From positions 1-64,000 of the forward strand of contig JAUDYN010000016.1 in assembly GCA_030407005.1 (NCBI GenBank): DNA of 64,000 nt, in the 5' to 3' direction. Within the stretch, counting starts at the first letter, position 1. Every line of letters starts with the position of its first letter. Both the position numbers and the translations under genes were made by a program. Under the pieces are notes generated by a model. The model ran no database searches. It was not told the DNA's origin and was given only the letters and a program-made list of their open reading frames with translations. The DNA comes from Desarmillaria ectypa (lineage: Eukaryota; Basidiomycota; Agaricomycetes; Agaricales; Physalacriaceae). Shown here one piece after another: positions 26,201-38,799 of this stretch.

Positions 26201-28419
26201 TTCGATTTTCTTGAGTCATCGACTAACTTTTCCGTATGTAGCCGCCCGGGAAATACGGAATATCCCTGTGCCCGTTCCTCGGAATTTAAGCGCATTTAAC
26301 CATAAAGATACTCCTGGAGGAAAGTGCTGTCCTCTGTGTGGTTCGTGACGGTACCGGTTCTAGATGCCTGCATTCAGAAGGACCCTTTAATGGTACGACT
26401 CCGTGGCCGGTCACAAGAAGCTTTCTGATTAACGTTAATTGTGGAGTGAGACAAAGAACTGCTGTTGTCGCCCTCGACATGTGATGGTAACTTATTGCCA
26501 GTAATACATTCTATCGAGAATGTTCTGTTACTTCTTAGACCAGCATGCACAGATGCGACTTTAGCATTGGGTATGCAGAATATCTGGGCTCATATGATGT
26601 CGTTCGGCTGTCACTAGACGTACGCCAGTCAATAATTGCTGCCTCTCGTAGTAGCATCGCAGTAGCTTATTCTATTCGTACACCTCCTTCTTAGATACAA
26701 AGGTTCTATGTTGGTAACAACATTTCGAGTTACGGACTCGCTAGAGCAGGAAATAGCACTCGCGGCGGAGGATGCTGCGCAACCAATGCTTTCCTGCTAT
26801 CATCCCTTCAAGTCCTCTGAATTGACATCACTTAACCCAGGGAAAATAGTTAAGTTCGATACGCCCGAGAATCTATTTAGGTTGGGTATTGACTTCTGAA
26901 AGTCTTTTTAAGTCACCGTAAGTCAAGATCTACAGACAACTTATTCTTCGCATGTCATGCTGCATTGGTACTTGTCCACCGTCGATACCAGCCCGTTTCT
27001 GTATCGATGGCATTGCTGATTTGCTGGAGACACATTAACATTATGAGATTAATTACGGCTGACGTGGGTTCCATGAGAGAGAGCCAATCAATCGTCTCCG
27101 AGTCTCGCTCTAAATGTGATATGGAATAGTCCTTTAGCAAAAGTGTTTATCGTCAGGTAACGGGTAACCGTCCCATATAGAAGTGCTAGGTTTCTGCTCC
27201 GTTAAAGATCGCCTATGATAACGCAGGCATGGCAGCGCCGTAAATGAACCATTCTACTGTCTAACCGATCATCACGGACGTCACCAGTGGTGGCACAAGT
27301 TAGATAGAAGAGAATATTGCTGAGTATTGCTTGGTAGAATAGCATGTGCAAAGTATTCTGCTTCCGTGTTGGAGATGTATGGATGCGGTTTCATCCCGAG
27401 TAAAACACCAGACAAGGTCTGAACCAGTCATACCTACTATGGGATATTTACCTCGGTCATACACATTTTAACAAGCATAAATGACACTAGTATTCGACGC
27501 AAGATACCAGCTCAGACAATGTAGGATAAATAGTCGATTTTAAAGTTATTTTTTGAGAAAAAGAACACACCGTGACGAGGATCTATTTCCAGCACCAATG
27601 CAAATGGTAGGTAGGCTCGTCAACCCAAAAGTCCAGTGAGAAGAGCTCTTGTACCGCCCTTGAAGTCTGTCATCCCAGGCAAAACACTTAGCGAGTGTTG
27701 ATTGTACGGATAGTCTTCGTACCCAATGATACCCTGAAATAATAATCTATGAACAAGCGACCTATTTGCCAGTCTGAAGCTGAACTAGATGGAGTTCCTG
27801 ATGGGTGGGAGTATGGACTGATGCGATGTATCTGATACTTTGGGAACGTTTTGGAGCGCTCGAGGAAAGGTCCTCTGAACCTAGATGGGGTTTCCCCTAA
27901 TATGTTTCAGTTGAGGACCATCAACACAATGGTCTTTTCTTCCATCTCGTCGAGGTGCTTTTTTTCGGCTGATCAATATTCGCGCAGGCACAGAAGGTTG
28001 GTCCAAAACTATAAATTTTCACAGAGATCCCCAGATCCCCAGTATTCCTAGCCCACGGAAGGCAGGCTGGAGGAGATCATCGTATACCTCTCCTCTTTTT
28101 CAGACAACGCCTTTCGTTCAAAAGGACAATTTTTAGCGTCAATCGTCAAATGATGGTTCGCATCAAAAGAGCGAGGTGCCTGAGCACATGGCTAACACAA
28201 ATCGGAACGCGTCTTCTCTTTTTCCGCCGCCATCTTCACTGGTACTTTGTTTCCCATCCCTGACCCTAGCTTCTCCTTTCCTCCTCATTTCTAGGGTCTT
28301 CGATCTTATTTGTTTGAAATATCATGTCTTGTAGCATTCGATGATATAACAGACTACAGCGTTTATCATAGTTGAATCGACGTGCAATCCTGATGAACAA
28401 TTTTCATTAATGCTCCGAC
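23220..28419. other. Decayed region with normal CpG, no supported gene
   Basis: CpG returns immediately at 23,220. Open frames are short and unrecognisable. The main structure is the diverged repeat copy at 25,755-26,640, with an anchor at about 24,350 for its upstream part. A small run of repeated gtcacc units lies at about 24,920-24,940. A pyrimidine run (mostly t and c) lies at about 25,510-25,540. Nothing supports an active gene. Confidence 0.55.
25755..26640. repeat. Diverged segmental repeat, copy B
   Basis: Collinear with 5,465-6,340 in the same orientation, about 20.3 kb away and separated from it by CpG-free block 1. The start of the open frame seen in copy A (MAEEP) is present here as MGEEA but is stopped at once and frameshifted. 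Anchors are listed under copy A. Confidence 0.65.
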
Positions 28420-29070
28420 ATCACAGGCCCTCATTCGAGCACTGGTGCTGGCTTGATACCTGCATACGCAGCCTGGAAATTTGCTTCGACTTGCATTGTC
28501 CGACCACTACCAGTTGTCTCTCTGTCAAAAAAAGGGTGCTCCATCGCTCTCATAGTTCATGGCGGCGATTCTCTCGAAGCCCTCTCGGACGAGATCAACA
28601 CTTCAGTCGGTCTTATTCCTTATCTCGTCGTACATTGCCCTAGACATTAATGTTTTGACACAGCAGCATTTACTCAAATCGAAGCCCACTTCTTTGAACG
28701 GCCTATCTTCATCGTGGTCTACAATCTAGGCCACGACGTGTAGAATTTTTTTTCTCAATTTCAACCCTCAGTTCTTCTGGCCATAACACATACAAACATC
28801 AGAGGTCCCCAGAGAATTCTGGCCAGACTTTCAAACCGAATTGAAGTCGACGAGAAGAGGGAGAGGAGGCTTCTGATCATCATGGGAACCTGAGAGGGAA
28901 CATCGTCAATAGCACGTTCTTGGCTGGGATCATGCTTTGATAGTGTTGGTGAGTAGTCTTGTGAAGGCCATGCGAGTTACTTCTTGTTGCTTCTCTTGTT
29001 CGAGTGGCTGACTTTATGCAGTAGACAATCATCGAAGGAAGTATTTTTACCATTGTCTCGCTAGTTATCA
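28420..29070 (+). pseudogene. Decayed SDR pseudogene, third copy of the 46-kb SDR family
   Basis: Pieces can be matched in order to the intact SDR at 45,806-46,868. The nucleotide-binding segment appears as TGPHSSTGAG near 28,424. The next exon is well preserved (SKKGCSIALIVHGGDSLEAL, then SDEINTS) near 28,525-28,600. Later pieces are AFTQIEAHFFERPIFIVVYN near 28,670-28,725, then RGNIVNSTFLAG near 28,890-28,930, and finally TIIEGSIFT near 29,022-29,050, preceded by an intron-like ...TTTATGCAGTAG. Stops and frameshifts lie between these pieces, so no protein is made. It is more decayed than the copy at 39.7 kb. Confidence 0.75.
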
Positions 29071-30035
29071 CGGAGATTTTGAATGGTGAAGAATAAAGGG
29101 TTCAATTGTCGCTGGGAGGTGTAGCTGAAGTACATCTCTTTTTTTTTGTGTGTAAATATATCGGACAACTAATAACCGAACAAACCCTGTAGTTGTTGTA
29201 TCCAGATCTCACCAAGAAGCCATCTACTGAGGCGCGTTTGTGTGCCGTAATCATGATAGTTACTTCAACTAGCGTTGCCACCAATATGATTACTTTCGAA
29301 TACCTGTAGCCTTGCCATATTTCATGCTTCATCGACATCTCCATCCATTCCCTCTCAATGCATTGTATATCGATGCTCCGAGTACAGCGTCATTGTTCTA
29401 GTTCCTAAAACTCCGTCTGGTTGCATCTATCCTATCACGCGAGCTCGAGCTCGAGCGATGAGACGGTCTGTGCTGTGATTGATCCTAAAACTCTTCTTGG
29501 GCCCTTTTGGCATGGCTGGGGTTACTTCGTGTTCATCAAATGGAAGTTTGCATCGTCGAGACATGCAGATTACGACGGTAGAATTACGCTATATCCCTCG
29601 AAGGCATCAAACTGATATATTTTCCCCCATAGTCTGCCGGTATCCACCGTGACTGAGACCAGTCCATTCGCTACCATTGGCTACTTATGTTTCGGGCCAT
29701 TCCCAATTATCCTATCTATATGGCCCCGAATAGGATACATCGTACTTCTGTTGTCTGGTCATTAGCCTGGCTCTTTCCAGAAAATTATGGGCAGTGTGTT
29801 GACTGATTATGTCACCCAGTACGCTTTCTCTATTGTTGGATGTGAATCTTCCATTCGGCAAGTCGTGGAATGTGACACATTTTTCTTCGGTAGTCTGTGA
29901 GCTTTCTCACTCTCCAGTATAAAAAGTGCTAGCCTAAGTGCTAGCTTGCTGACTTTGATGTGTGCTCCTCTGGCATCAGAAAGTATGATGCATCACCATC
30001 ACTTGACAATGCTGTTGATGTGCTTGGTAACGGCG
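29071..30035. other. No supported gene
   Basis: Short unrecognised open frames only. Local curiosities are the self-complementary run gagctcgagctcgagc at about 29,440-29,456 and a short direct repeat (gtgctagc) at about 29,926-29,947. CpG is normal up to 30,035. Confidence 0.5.
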
Positions 30036-30819
30036 AGTGACAAAAGAATTAGGGAATGGCAAATGAACACCAATCACACTAAACCTCTCACTACTCTACA
30101 CTTAATCACCAATATTGAATTTGGGTGGTTTCAAGTATGATGGAAGCACTCTGCAGACTTCAATAATCAAGTACAGTTGTCTTAAAGACATTTTATTCTT
30201 TACTAGTGAGTTATACAAAGTACTACTCATACTAGTGGGGTGGGTAAGACACAATTGGGTAAAGAGTGACTTGGTTTGAGCTACTGCACTCATTCTGACT
30301 GAAACTGCTTCAGACTGGTGGCACTCTTGGCCCTATACTGCTTCCTACAAGTGATAAACACTTGACCAGTCACACTCTTGCCTGACTAGTGGCACTCTTG
30401 GCCTAAGAATAATACTATAACTCTGAGAACTTTGCTTGAACTAACTTCAAAACACTCTGGACCTTTGCAGGACACAACAGTGACTCTTGTTACAATTTTT
30501 CCTTTTATCTTATCTTATCAAGTCATATCCATGACACATCCTATCTAATCTGCCATTATCTCAAACAGTCTTCACTTCATATCAACATACTCAGGAACAA
30601 CCACCCCAGTTCACACTGATTATCACCCTCATTTACTCTCATTGGACTATGATCCACCTGACTTCAGCATCATTCCCTCATGAACTATACTGTTTCATCT
30701 ATTAATAATGCTGTACTTTTAGTATATAAGTAGAGTAGTATTCACCATTGTACTCTATCTTTTGACTAAATTACAATCATAAACCTTCTACTACACCACA
30801 CTAAAGACTGAGCCTACCT

Positions 30820-30890
30820 CTCAATATATGGGTGATTGTCCAAATGCAAGACTGCCTAGAGAGCTGCTTACATCCCAAGTCACATGTTAG
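30820..30890 (+). repeat. Conserved segment of a dispersed element (copy in block 2)
   Basis: Contains 30,830-30,852, which matches 22,727-22,749 of block 1 exactly on the opposite strand. Here it reads MGDCPNARLPRELLTSQVTC before a stop. Similarity with block 1 continues past the exact match with scattered transitions, as expected for two independently decaying copies. Confidence 0.65.
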
Positions 30891-32169
30891 ACAGGGCCAT
30901 AACAACTCTAAGGAACTTCAATTCAATGCAATACTATGGGTGAATTAGCAACTATTAATCACTTCATCAAGGTTAAGCACAAAAGCCTTTAGTTGGGGAC
31001 ACCAGTTACTACCAGTGAGAGCTCAACTGCAGGGATGGCTTGTCTGCTTTGCACAAGCACTCATCCCACTACTTATATACTACTGAAGCAGAACTATAAA
31101 TATCATCTGGGTATAGGGTATATTGGTAAGGATTTCTTGGCTAGTCATGAATAATGGTGAATAATCATGCAATAGTTGGTCTAGTCTGTTTTCTTTTCAA
31201 ATATTCAGTCTAGAGACTCCATAGTCAGTCTTTCCACACACTTGGCCCAACTAAATACCCTAGTAATGCAGTTATATGGATATCCAGATATTGGTGCCTG
31301 TAACAGCTATCCAATCATGATCAAGGGTACAGTCCAGCTACACTAGTATCGATTATAAGAGATCTATATCACAATAGTCAGATCTGGGCTTAAGGTTAAT
31401 CCATTCCTAATTTATTTCTAAGTTCTGTTTCAAGATTGCCATGTGACTAGTTATCCTGACTTAGGTGTTTATGCCCAGTCCAGTTTGCTAGTGATAGAAC
31501 TTCATGAGATCTGTGTACTCTGCTCCTGGTTTTGGTGCTAGTAGCATCCTTCATTTGCTAGTGGCTGTATTTCATTTAGTCCTGCTAGCATTCGAGTTAC
31601 TAGTCTGGCCGACTAGTAGATTTAACCCACTAATGGTGTTGCATCTAAATCCTGGCTCTACTAGTTGCTTACTGCTTTTAACTATCAGCTCAAAGACTCA
31701 GCTATAGTCCTCTATGTATCACTAGTATAGGATAGATGTGCAATAGTATTGTTACAAAATCGCAAAATCTAGGTGTGAATGCATAGACAGCATATCACCA
31801 CTAGCAATACTAGATATGAGGCTGCTAAAGTGTGCTAAGCTGGAGGCTTAGATAAGGAATTTATTCTTTTAGTATGCTATGAGCTTGATTAATTCTTCTC
31901 TAGTTATATTTTGTGCTTTTATACTTCTCAGAACCAAGCTGACTTCCTCCTCCTATACTTATCTGCTGTGATAAATCTTTCCAAGTAGTGATCTACTTTA
32001 TTGTGTCCACTTCTTTTTACACTCCTGAATGATTCTCCTAGAGAGAAACAATATGGGATCACCATTCTTGATAATATTAAGGCAGAGATGTAGGCTTTCA
32101 CTAGCAGACAGCCATCTATTATGCCTGATGCAGTCTCTAATCTGATAGAAAAGTGGATTACTGATGGTG

Positions 32170-32500
32170 GATGGTAGTGCAGATAGAAGTCCATTAGCCT
32201 TTAACCTTCATTTCTAGTGGATCCTAGTTCTGTATTCTTATTAACTGAGCAAATGGGTATTATTAGTCCTGCAGTGAGTATTAGCTTGGTAGAAGCTAAA
32301 ATTTAGTGCACACATATGTGGTGCAGCACAATGGATAGCAGTGCAGATGATAGTCTGTTGTCTTCTAACCTTCATTTCTAGTGGATCCTAGTCTTGTATT
32401 CATATTAACTCAGCAGGTGAGTGTTATTAGTCCTATGACAAGTACTAGTTTACAGAAGCCTTTAGTGCACATATATATATGATGCAGCACAATGTACATC
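32170..32500. repeat. Tandem duplication, two units of about 164 bp
   Basis: Two adjacent units share, in order, cagtgcagat or gtgcagata, then taaccttcatttctagtgga, then tattaact and agca, then tattagtcct, and finally gtgcacatat and gcagcacaatg. The tttctagtgg anchor ends at 32,220 and at 32,384, giving a period of 164 bases. The units differ mainly by transitions. Both lie inside CpG-free block 2. Confidence 0.75.
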
Positions 32501-35500
32501 ATCACAACTTATATACAGTCTCACAAGATGACTCACAATAATGCATCTACTATATGCACAACCTCTTCATGACTCCTCCATATTCCTGACCAGAACCTTT
32601 ATACATGATGACTGAAATATCTGAAGCTAAGATTCTGTACTTCTATTTGATCTGATTAGGACACCAGAACTAGACTGACCAGAGCTGTTTAGCTATAATG
32701 ACATAGACTCTGATGACCTTAGAGTTTCAGGCATGAAAACCACACATAATATACACTGGACATTGATTTACAGTGCTTATTATTAGCATACAAGATTTTA
32801 TATATAAGTAGGTGAAGCTGTGGCCTTGAGCTCCAGCTTTGGACCAAGGTTTAATCTTATACTTCTTCTCAAAGTATCTCCTGACTTCACCATTGAATTC
32901 TCCTCTTTTGATCAACTAAGACATTGGTTGCCATACCTATACAGATTAGTGATAATATCATAAGTGACTGTCTGAACATGAAGCAGCCTAAGTGTTTGAT
33001 CTTGTTTGTCAAGTTAGTTGCTAACAGGATGCTGAAAAGAAGAAAGAGCTGCCTGTTGAAGATAAGGACAGAGTAGCAGTGATTATTATGATGGTGGCAA
33101 AAGAAAATGATACATTCTAGTTACATGCAAAGTGAAAGACTCACTCTTAAATAGTTTTAATGAAACTATCATTTTGCATATCAGCCTCTTTTGCTGAACT
33201 CATATATTTCTTCTATACTAGAAGCATCTGTGGATAGTCATTGATAATCAGCAAGCTATCTTATGCTGTGATAACTAGCATCTATCTTTTGATTCTCTAG
33301 AAGATTATGATTGATGAAAACTATTGCTCATTCTGATCATGCTGATTTCATCACTTGCAAGTGAAAGATGCTGACTTTCTATAAAAGTACAATATACTAC
33401 ATACACTACACTATATAAAACACTCAGTAATTGTGATGTTACAACTGTAGTATCTTTATCCATATAATCTTACAATCTGCTGTTATATACACAGCTGCTA
33501 AAGTATAGTGAGCAAGCAGAATATAAATGACAGAATGAAACAAATACTATATGAAGACTGAATAAGAAGCCAAGTTAAGTGAGAAGAAGCAGAGAACATT
33601 AAACTTGACTTAGTTACAGCTTTATACTAGTTAAGCAAACTAGATAAGAAGGCTGAATTCTCAATCTCAAATACTGTCTACCAAACTTGAATCATACACT
33701 TGTGAGGGCTAGATAAAAACTAGCAGATTATTTTACAATAATATGAAAGTGCAAGCTCACAAATGATGAGCCATCATACCAGAAAATTTAGAAAGTTCCT
33801 TATGCATAATAATAAAACCAATATCTACAGGCCTTGATAAAAAGCTCAGCTGACATTTGCAAGCCCAAATTCCAGTATTCTATAAATTTGTTTGTTGCCA
33901 TGTCAATAAGAAGCCTCAGTAGAGTTAAGAAAGAAGTATAGAGAGACATACAATATTGTGACAGTCCTGAGCACTTTGATCTGCCACTGCCAGTTAGTAA
34001 GTCTATAGGCTTGAAAGAGACCTGCCTGAACTGATCTGAAGCAAGCTCACTATCAGAATGAAACTAAATTTGAAAGGTCAAATTTGGGTGCTTAGTAAGA
34101 TAGCAGTGGTGGTGACTATACTTATAAGAGTCTGGAAATTGTGCAGCATTTGTAATTCTAGCTCATGATAGTATAAGTAGCTAGCAAAAGTAGGATAGAG
34201 GCCAAGTTTTGGACCCTCTCCTTCAGTTGTAATGCATACATAAAAGGTGATGCTATGACTTTAGACCTGTTTGTGACTTTGAGCCCTACACAGATTTGGC
34301 AGGCTCACTCAGAGAAATATGAGATATTTTGGAAGAGGACTTTTGAGAAACTATATCAGAGTGAATACAAAACTAGTAAAGCTGTTTTTGTTCTATTGAA
34401 GTTGTGATAAATGTGTTTGGAAGATGATCTACAGTGAAAATTAGAATTCTGTGCTGTTCTATCTGTTCTATATCTGTTCTGTTCTGAGTTCTATTTGTGA
34501 ATCTGTTTCCAATTACTTCTGAAGTGTTCTTGAGTTGAGGTATTCTGTTAATTCAGTTTGAGAGCATCTATATATAGTTGTGTAATGAGTAGGCTAATTC
34601 AGTGATTGGTCTGTGTGTTCAAATAGTGAGCTTACTAGAGTTCTGATTTGTATTGTCTCTGATTTGTTGGGTTTAGTGACCCATAATATAAAAGTATCAA
34701 ATCTGCCTTAAAGGTTATGTCATGCCAGTGAACCTCTTTCCTGTAAAAAGCTCCTACACTTAGGATCTCACTTGAGAAAGTTTACAACATGAAAAGCATT
34801 AAAAAATTGAGCATATCTATAGGATATCAAAGTACTGTCAAGTTGACTTGGAAATAATAGACCCTCCTGGAACTTATGAGGGTAATTGTATATTATATAG
34901 TTGTATGAGTGTGTGTGAGAATTAGAGTGTCATCACAATAGTCTGCATACTGTTCCACAACTGCCCACATCCAGCCTCATCAGCAGTTTAAAAGAAGGTA
35001 GGATATATCTGATTTCAAAGCTTGTACTATAAATAAAGTTCTAGATAGCAATAAATGTAGTTTTGAATCAAATATATATTATGGTTTTACACCAAGTTTG
35101 ATGTGCTACTGAACACAATCTCAAACTAATACAGAATGACTATCTAGTGCAGTTTTCAAGACTAATACTATACATCTGGTTGTGACTTTAAAACATACTG
35201 ACTGTCCTGAACTGTTTCTCAGGTCTATCTTTCTGTTCTAGCTTATACTGATTGCTTGATTTACTGTTCTTTCACACATGGAGTAACCAAATTATAACAA
35301 ATATTATTCTAGATGAGTCTATGACTCAAAGCTCTTAGCCAAATAAAATCTGTACTATTCACCTGATAGTATTCTTGGAGCTAGAAACTTAATCTCCTGC
35401 TAGTTATATAGTTTTATACTATTCTACTTTATCTATTATTTCCAATCTTTTCTAGTTACTAATATAGCTTGCTGACTGAGCCAGATCAGTATGAGCTCAT

Positions 35501-35898
35501 ATCTCAGCTACCAGATCAATCACTTATACTAGATCAGGTGTTCTGAGGTCAGATAGCTGTGCCTGCCATGATGCCAGTTCATTTACATTATATGGGTCAC
35601 CCAGTCTGGACTTTTGACCTTCTGGGTAGAATACTCACACTTCCATCTGAGCTATAGAATAGATTATACTAGTCTCACTTGCTATAATTATATAGACTAT
35701 TTATTTTAGTAATGAATGGTTTTTATGTGCAATTTCAATGGTATACACCTGGCAGATATATCACAAGCCACTACATGATCTACTCTGACAGGAATTTTAT
35801 TATTGATCCAAAGAACACATACCTTTTGAAATAAAATATAGGCCTTGCTTACAGCTGCTTCCAGTTGTTAACTTTTGGATGGTTACATGACTGGGTGA

Positions 35899-36283
35899 CG
35901 GCACGGCTCGGTTCAGGCACTTCTCGGGCTTATGGCTCATTCACTATACAAGCTAAACTCGTTTGCAAGGCAATAACCAAAGCTAGAAACGATTGTGCAA
36001 AGGTATATATTTGGCCTTGTATGAAACTTGTTGCATCTATATCTATCGTCAAGTTTGGGACGAACAGCCCAAGACATCGCCCAACGATATAAATGGTACC
36101 ACCAACAACAGCTGACATAAATACCGTTAGTCTTCATCTCAAAGCGACGCACATCCAGCGTCGATTCTCTGCACTGTCAGTTCCACCCATCCCATTCCCC
36201 GTTGTTTCTCCATCCATGCGCACGGCCGTAACAGATCATCGCATCCCTTCCTTCCATCTACGGTAGACACGAAAAGATCTGCA
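35899..36283. other. Intergenic, downstream of the RING gene
   Basis: CpG returns at 35,899. The 385 bases up to the stop codon of the RING gene hold no supported gene; they presumably include its 3' untranslated region and terminator. Two overlapping open frames of 60-75 codons have no recognisable domain. Confidence 0.5.
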
Positions 36284-38117
36284 TCACCGCCTCTCCCGCT
36301 TCTCAGCTGCAAGCCGCACCCTCACCCTCAGTCGACGCTCAACATCATTAACAGGGTGAGACGCCCGCCTCCTCTCTTCCAGCAGCTTCCCCAACAAACG
36401 CGCCCGACCCTGCGTAAGCGAATCTTCCATTCCACTGTGATCCGTGCCGTGGGTATCAGCAGGTCCATTCTTAATCTCCCCTCCTGACGATAACCGAGAG
36501 AGAAGGTTCGGACTTGACGAAGACACAGCTGCACCCAGATGGGCACGTAAGGAATCCAAAGCGGTGCGGATGGGTTTCTTGGACGGCATCCGTGTAGTCT
36601 CGGGGACGCTGGGAGGTGAAAGACGGGGCGTATCTGCTCTGGATTTTCCCTTCGTATCCGGTGTAGCTCCAATAACACTGGAGGTACCACTGGCACTATC
36701 GGGTTTGTCGATAGCTCTGGATTTACCCTTCACGTCGGAAGGTCTAGGTATTTCCATGAGATCGGTAGTAGAAGCGGGCGCCTCCATTTTATTCGTTCGC
36801 ATTGCTGGAGGAGGTGCAGAAGGAGATGACGCTCTGCTCACACTGGGGTAATGACGACCTGAAGGTGACCAAGATATCGACCGAACGAGAGAACCTTCCT
36901 CTTCGCGCCATCTGGCATGTTGAGGTGATGGCGGTGACATGGCACGTCCATCGTTGCGGTTGCAGGGGGATGGTGACCTGGACCTGGACTTCCGGCGAGG
37001 GTGCTCGTCTCTCTCTTGCCATCTTCTTCGTCCTGGTCTTGGGGGAGAGCGCACATGTGGAGGCGTATCGTACTAGTCAAGAAATTATTAATCCGGAGAG
37101 AAAGGTAAACAGCATATTGTGATTGCTCACCTGGACGGCGCTATCATACACGAACAAGTCCTTGAACGGCGACCGGACATACGAATAGACCTCTATTCAC
37201 TTCAGTAAAGAATGCTTCGCAGGGAGCGATAGTTACTCACCATGGGAAAAATGCTCTGCCATATCCCTGCTGCCTGTATCCATGTCCAAAAATTCGGATA
37301 TTAGCTTTATAGCTGACTCGGAGCGTATATCGATGGACTTCATGAGTGATATCGTAAACGTTGTGAAGAACTATGCTTCCCATCAGTCATCCACACAGAA
37401 GAAATGTCAGGTAAGAGACGTACCTCGACGTCGAGATCATCCCACACTCTGAACTCGCGCCGCAGAAACATCGTTGTCTTGCTCACCATTTCCTGGCTGG
37501 CAGCGAATTGCGCTGGGGTAGGGTACGGCCGGTACTTGGTATACCCATTCGAGGCCACATGCTAAGAAGAAAATGTCAGTAGGAATATTTATAGAGATAT
37601 TCGACGCACCTTTGCGTAAAGCCTATGCTCGTACACCCAGCGCCGTTTCTCTATCGACCGCTCCAGCTTATCCGCCTCGTCTTGATCTCGTCGACCCCAT
37701 GCTCGCCTCCGCCTTCGTCTACGGACTTCAGGTTCAGGTTCATGGCGAGGTACAACTTGCAACGGCAATAGTCCAGGCTTTGACAGAGGCGCCAGGTAAT
37801 GCTTTTGGTAATCATACCGCGACCGAATCCGATGGATGAGGTACCCTCCGATAGTCTGTGCGCACAAAGGGCACTTTCTTGACTGTTCTAAATATCCGGT
37901 ATCAGCCAAACGTTGAACATATCCGAAATTTATCCGAACCTGTCCAGACGACGAGACAGTCGAAACAAAACTCATGCGAGCAAGTGGGAACGACGGTCCG
38001 GTCTACGAGGGCCTGCAGGCATATACTGCAGTTATCTTCCTCTTCGTCTTGGATTTCTTGTAGTGGCGGAGGTGACTCGAGCTTGACGCGTTTGCGAGGA
38101 GGACTGGCAGAGTTCAT
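36284..38117 (-). CDS. Topors-like C3HC4 RING-finger E3 ubiquitin ligase
   Basis: Six exons splice in frame to 524 residues: 38117-37940, 37887-37610, 37561-37424, 37370-37241, 37192-37131 and 37072-36284. Residues 30-68 form a RING finger with all eight ligands visible: C30, C33, C46, H48, C51, C54, C65, C68 (CSIC, CSHEFCFDC, CPLC). The first intron falls inside the RING, between the sixth and seventh ligand. After it comes IHRIRSRYDYQKHYLAPL, which resembles the segment following the RING in Topors/ICP0-type ligases. The middle holds an Arg/Glu-rich helix, then a conserved-looking region (FTISLMKSIDIRSESAIKLI and EVYSYVRSPFKDLFVYDSAV). The C-terminal half is Ser/Pro/Arg-rich and disordered, with an RS-like stretch (RRKSRSRSPSP). 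By family it should attach ubiquitin, possibly SUMO, to nuclear proteins; substrates are unknown. The gene looks intact and is probably a single-copy housekeeping gene next to CpG-free DNA. Confidence 0.85.
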
Positions 38118-38799
38118 GGGCGGGAGCAGAAGGAAGACTGACTTGCTGACATCATCATTTAGGGGCTGATGACAAATATTACTTGCCGATTACTTGCCGG
38201 AATTCGGGAAACTCCGAGTCTTCTTGCTCGACTCTAGACAACCCCGTATATTGTTGACAGGAAGCGACACCGCGCAGGTCAACTTTGCGTCACGGACACC
38301 GCAATAAGTGGTTCGTCCCTTCCATACAATTGCTATTGCTCATTATAGAGGAAGTCTACACTAAGACGGGAAATCACGATGATTCATTCTTCTCTTTAGA
38401 GTCAGAGAGTATTCTTCTTAGATGTCAAAAGGACGACAAGAAGGATGGCTCCAAATATGCAGGGCCGTACTCTGTTATCGCATCGCTCCATTATCGTACG
38501 GAATAAATAAATGTAATTAACCCACCCCAACAAGATCTTGAATTATCGCAGCGCATACAACCTCAGCGTGCTTTCCGGACTGACAAGGATCATCTTTGTT
38601 GTGAAAAACGGGGGATGAATAGATCAGTTCGTTCCCAGTTAGTACATGCGCGGTGTCAGGCCAATAGTATTGCGCTTGGCTGAGCTCTGCAAACGCATGC
38701 AGATGTACACTACTGTACCTACTTATATACTAAATGCTAATATACTAGAATGTTCTACAACTTTCCTAATATTTCTCTCTTAATCAGCAAGTTCGGCAT
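38118..38799. other. Intergenic, upstream of the RING gene
   Basis: Contains the 5' flank of the RING gene, which is read leftwards from 38,117, and nothing else supported. An AT-rich stretch at about 38,700-38,790 has tactagaatgttcta, weakly like the LTR interior, but the match is too short to call. Confidence 0.4.

Larger units (their letters stand above)
30036..35898. other. CpG-free block 2 (probably methylated and decayed transposon DNA)
   Basis: About four CG dinucleotides were found by eye in about 5.86 kb (near 31,349, two in 31,561-31,620, one near 31,750). CG is again frequent from 35,899. The sequence is AT-rich with many TG and CA and stops in every frame. It contains a stretch at about 30,500-30,800 with a TATA-like box (agtatataag, about 30,721) that could be an old LTR, the segment shared with block 1 (30,820-30,890) and a tandem duplication at 32,170-32,500. 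No transposase or polymerase domain was recognised. Confidence 0.85.

Noticed and set aside
30500..30800. A second LTR in CpG-free block 2
   Set aside because: There is a TATA-like box and a CA-rich end, but no partner copy was found in the window to define its borders, so it was only mentioned in the block description.
36444..36851. Plus-strand frame of 135 codons
   Set aside because: It is the reverse shadow of the Ser/Pro/Arg-rich last exon of the RING gene on the minus strand.
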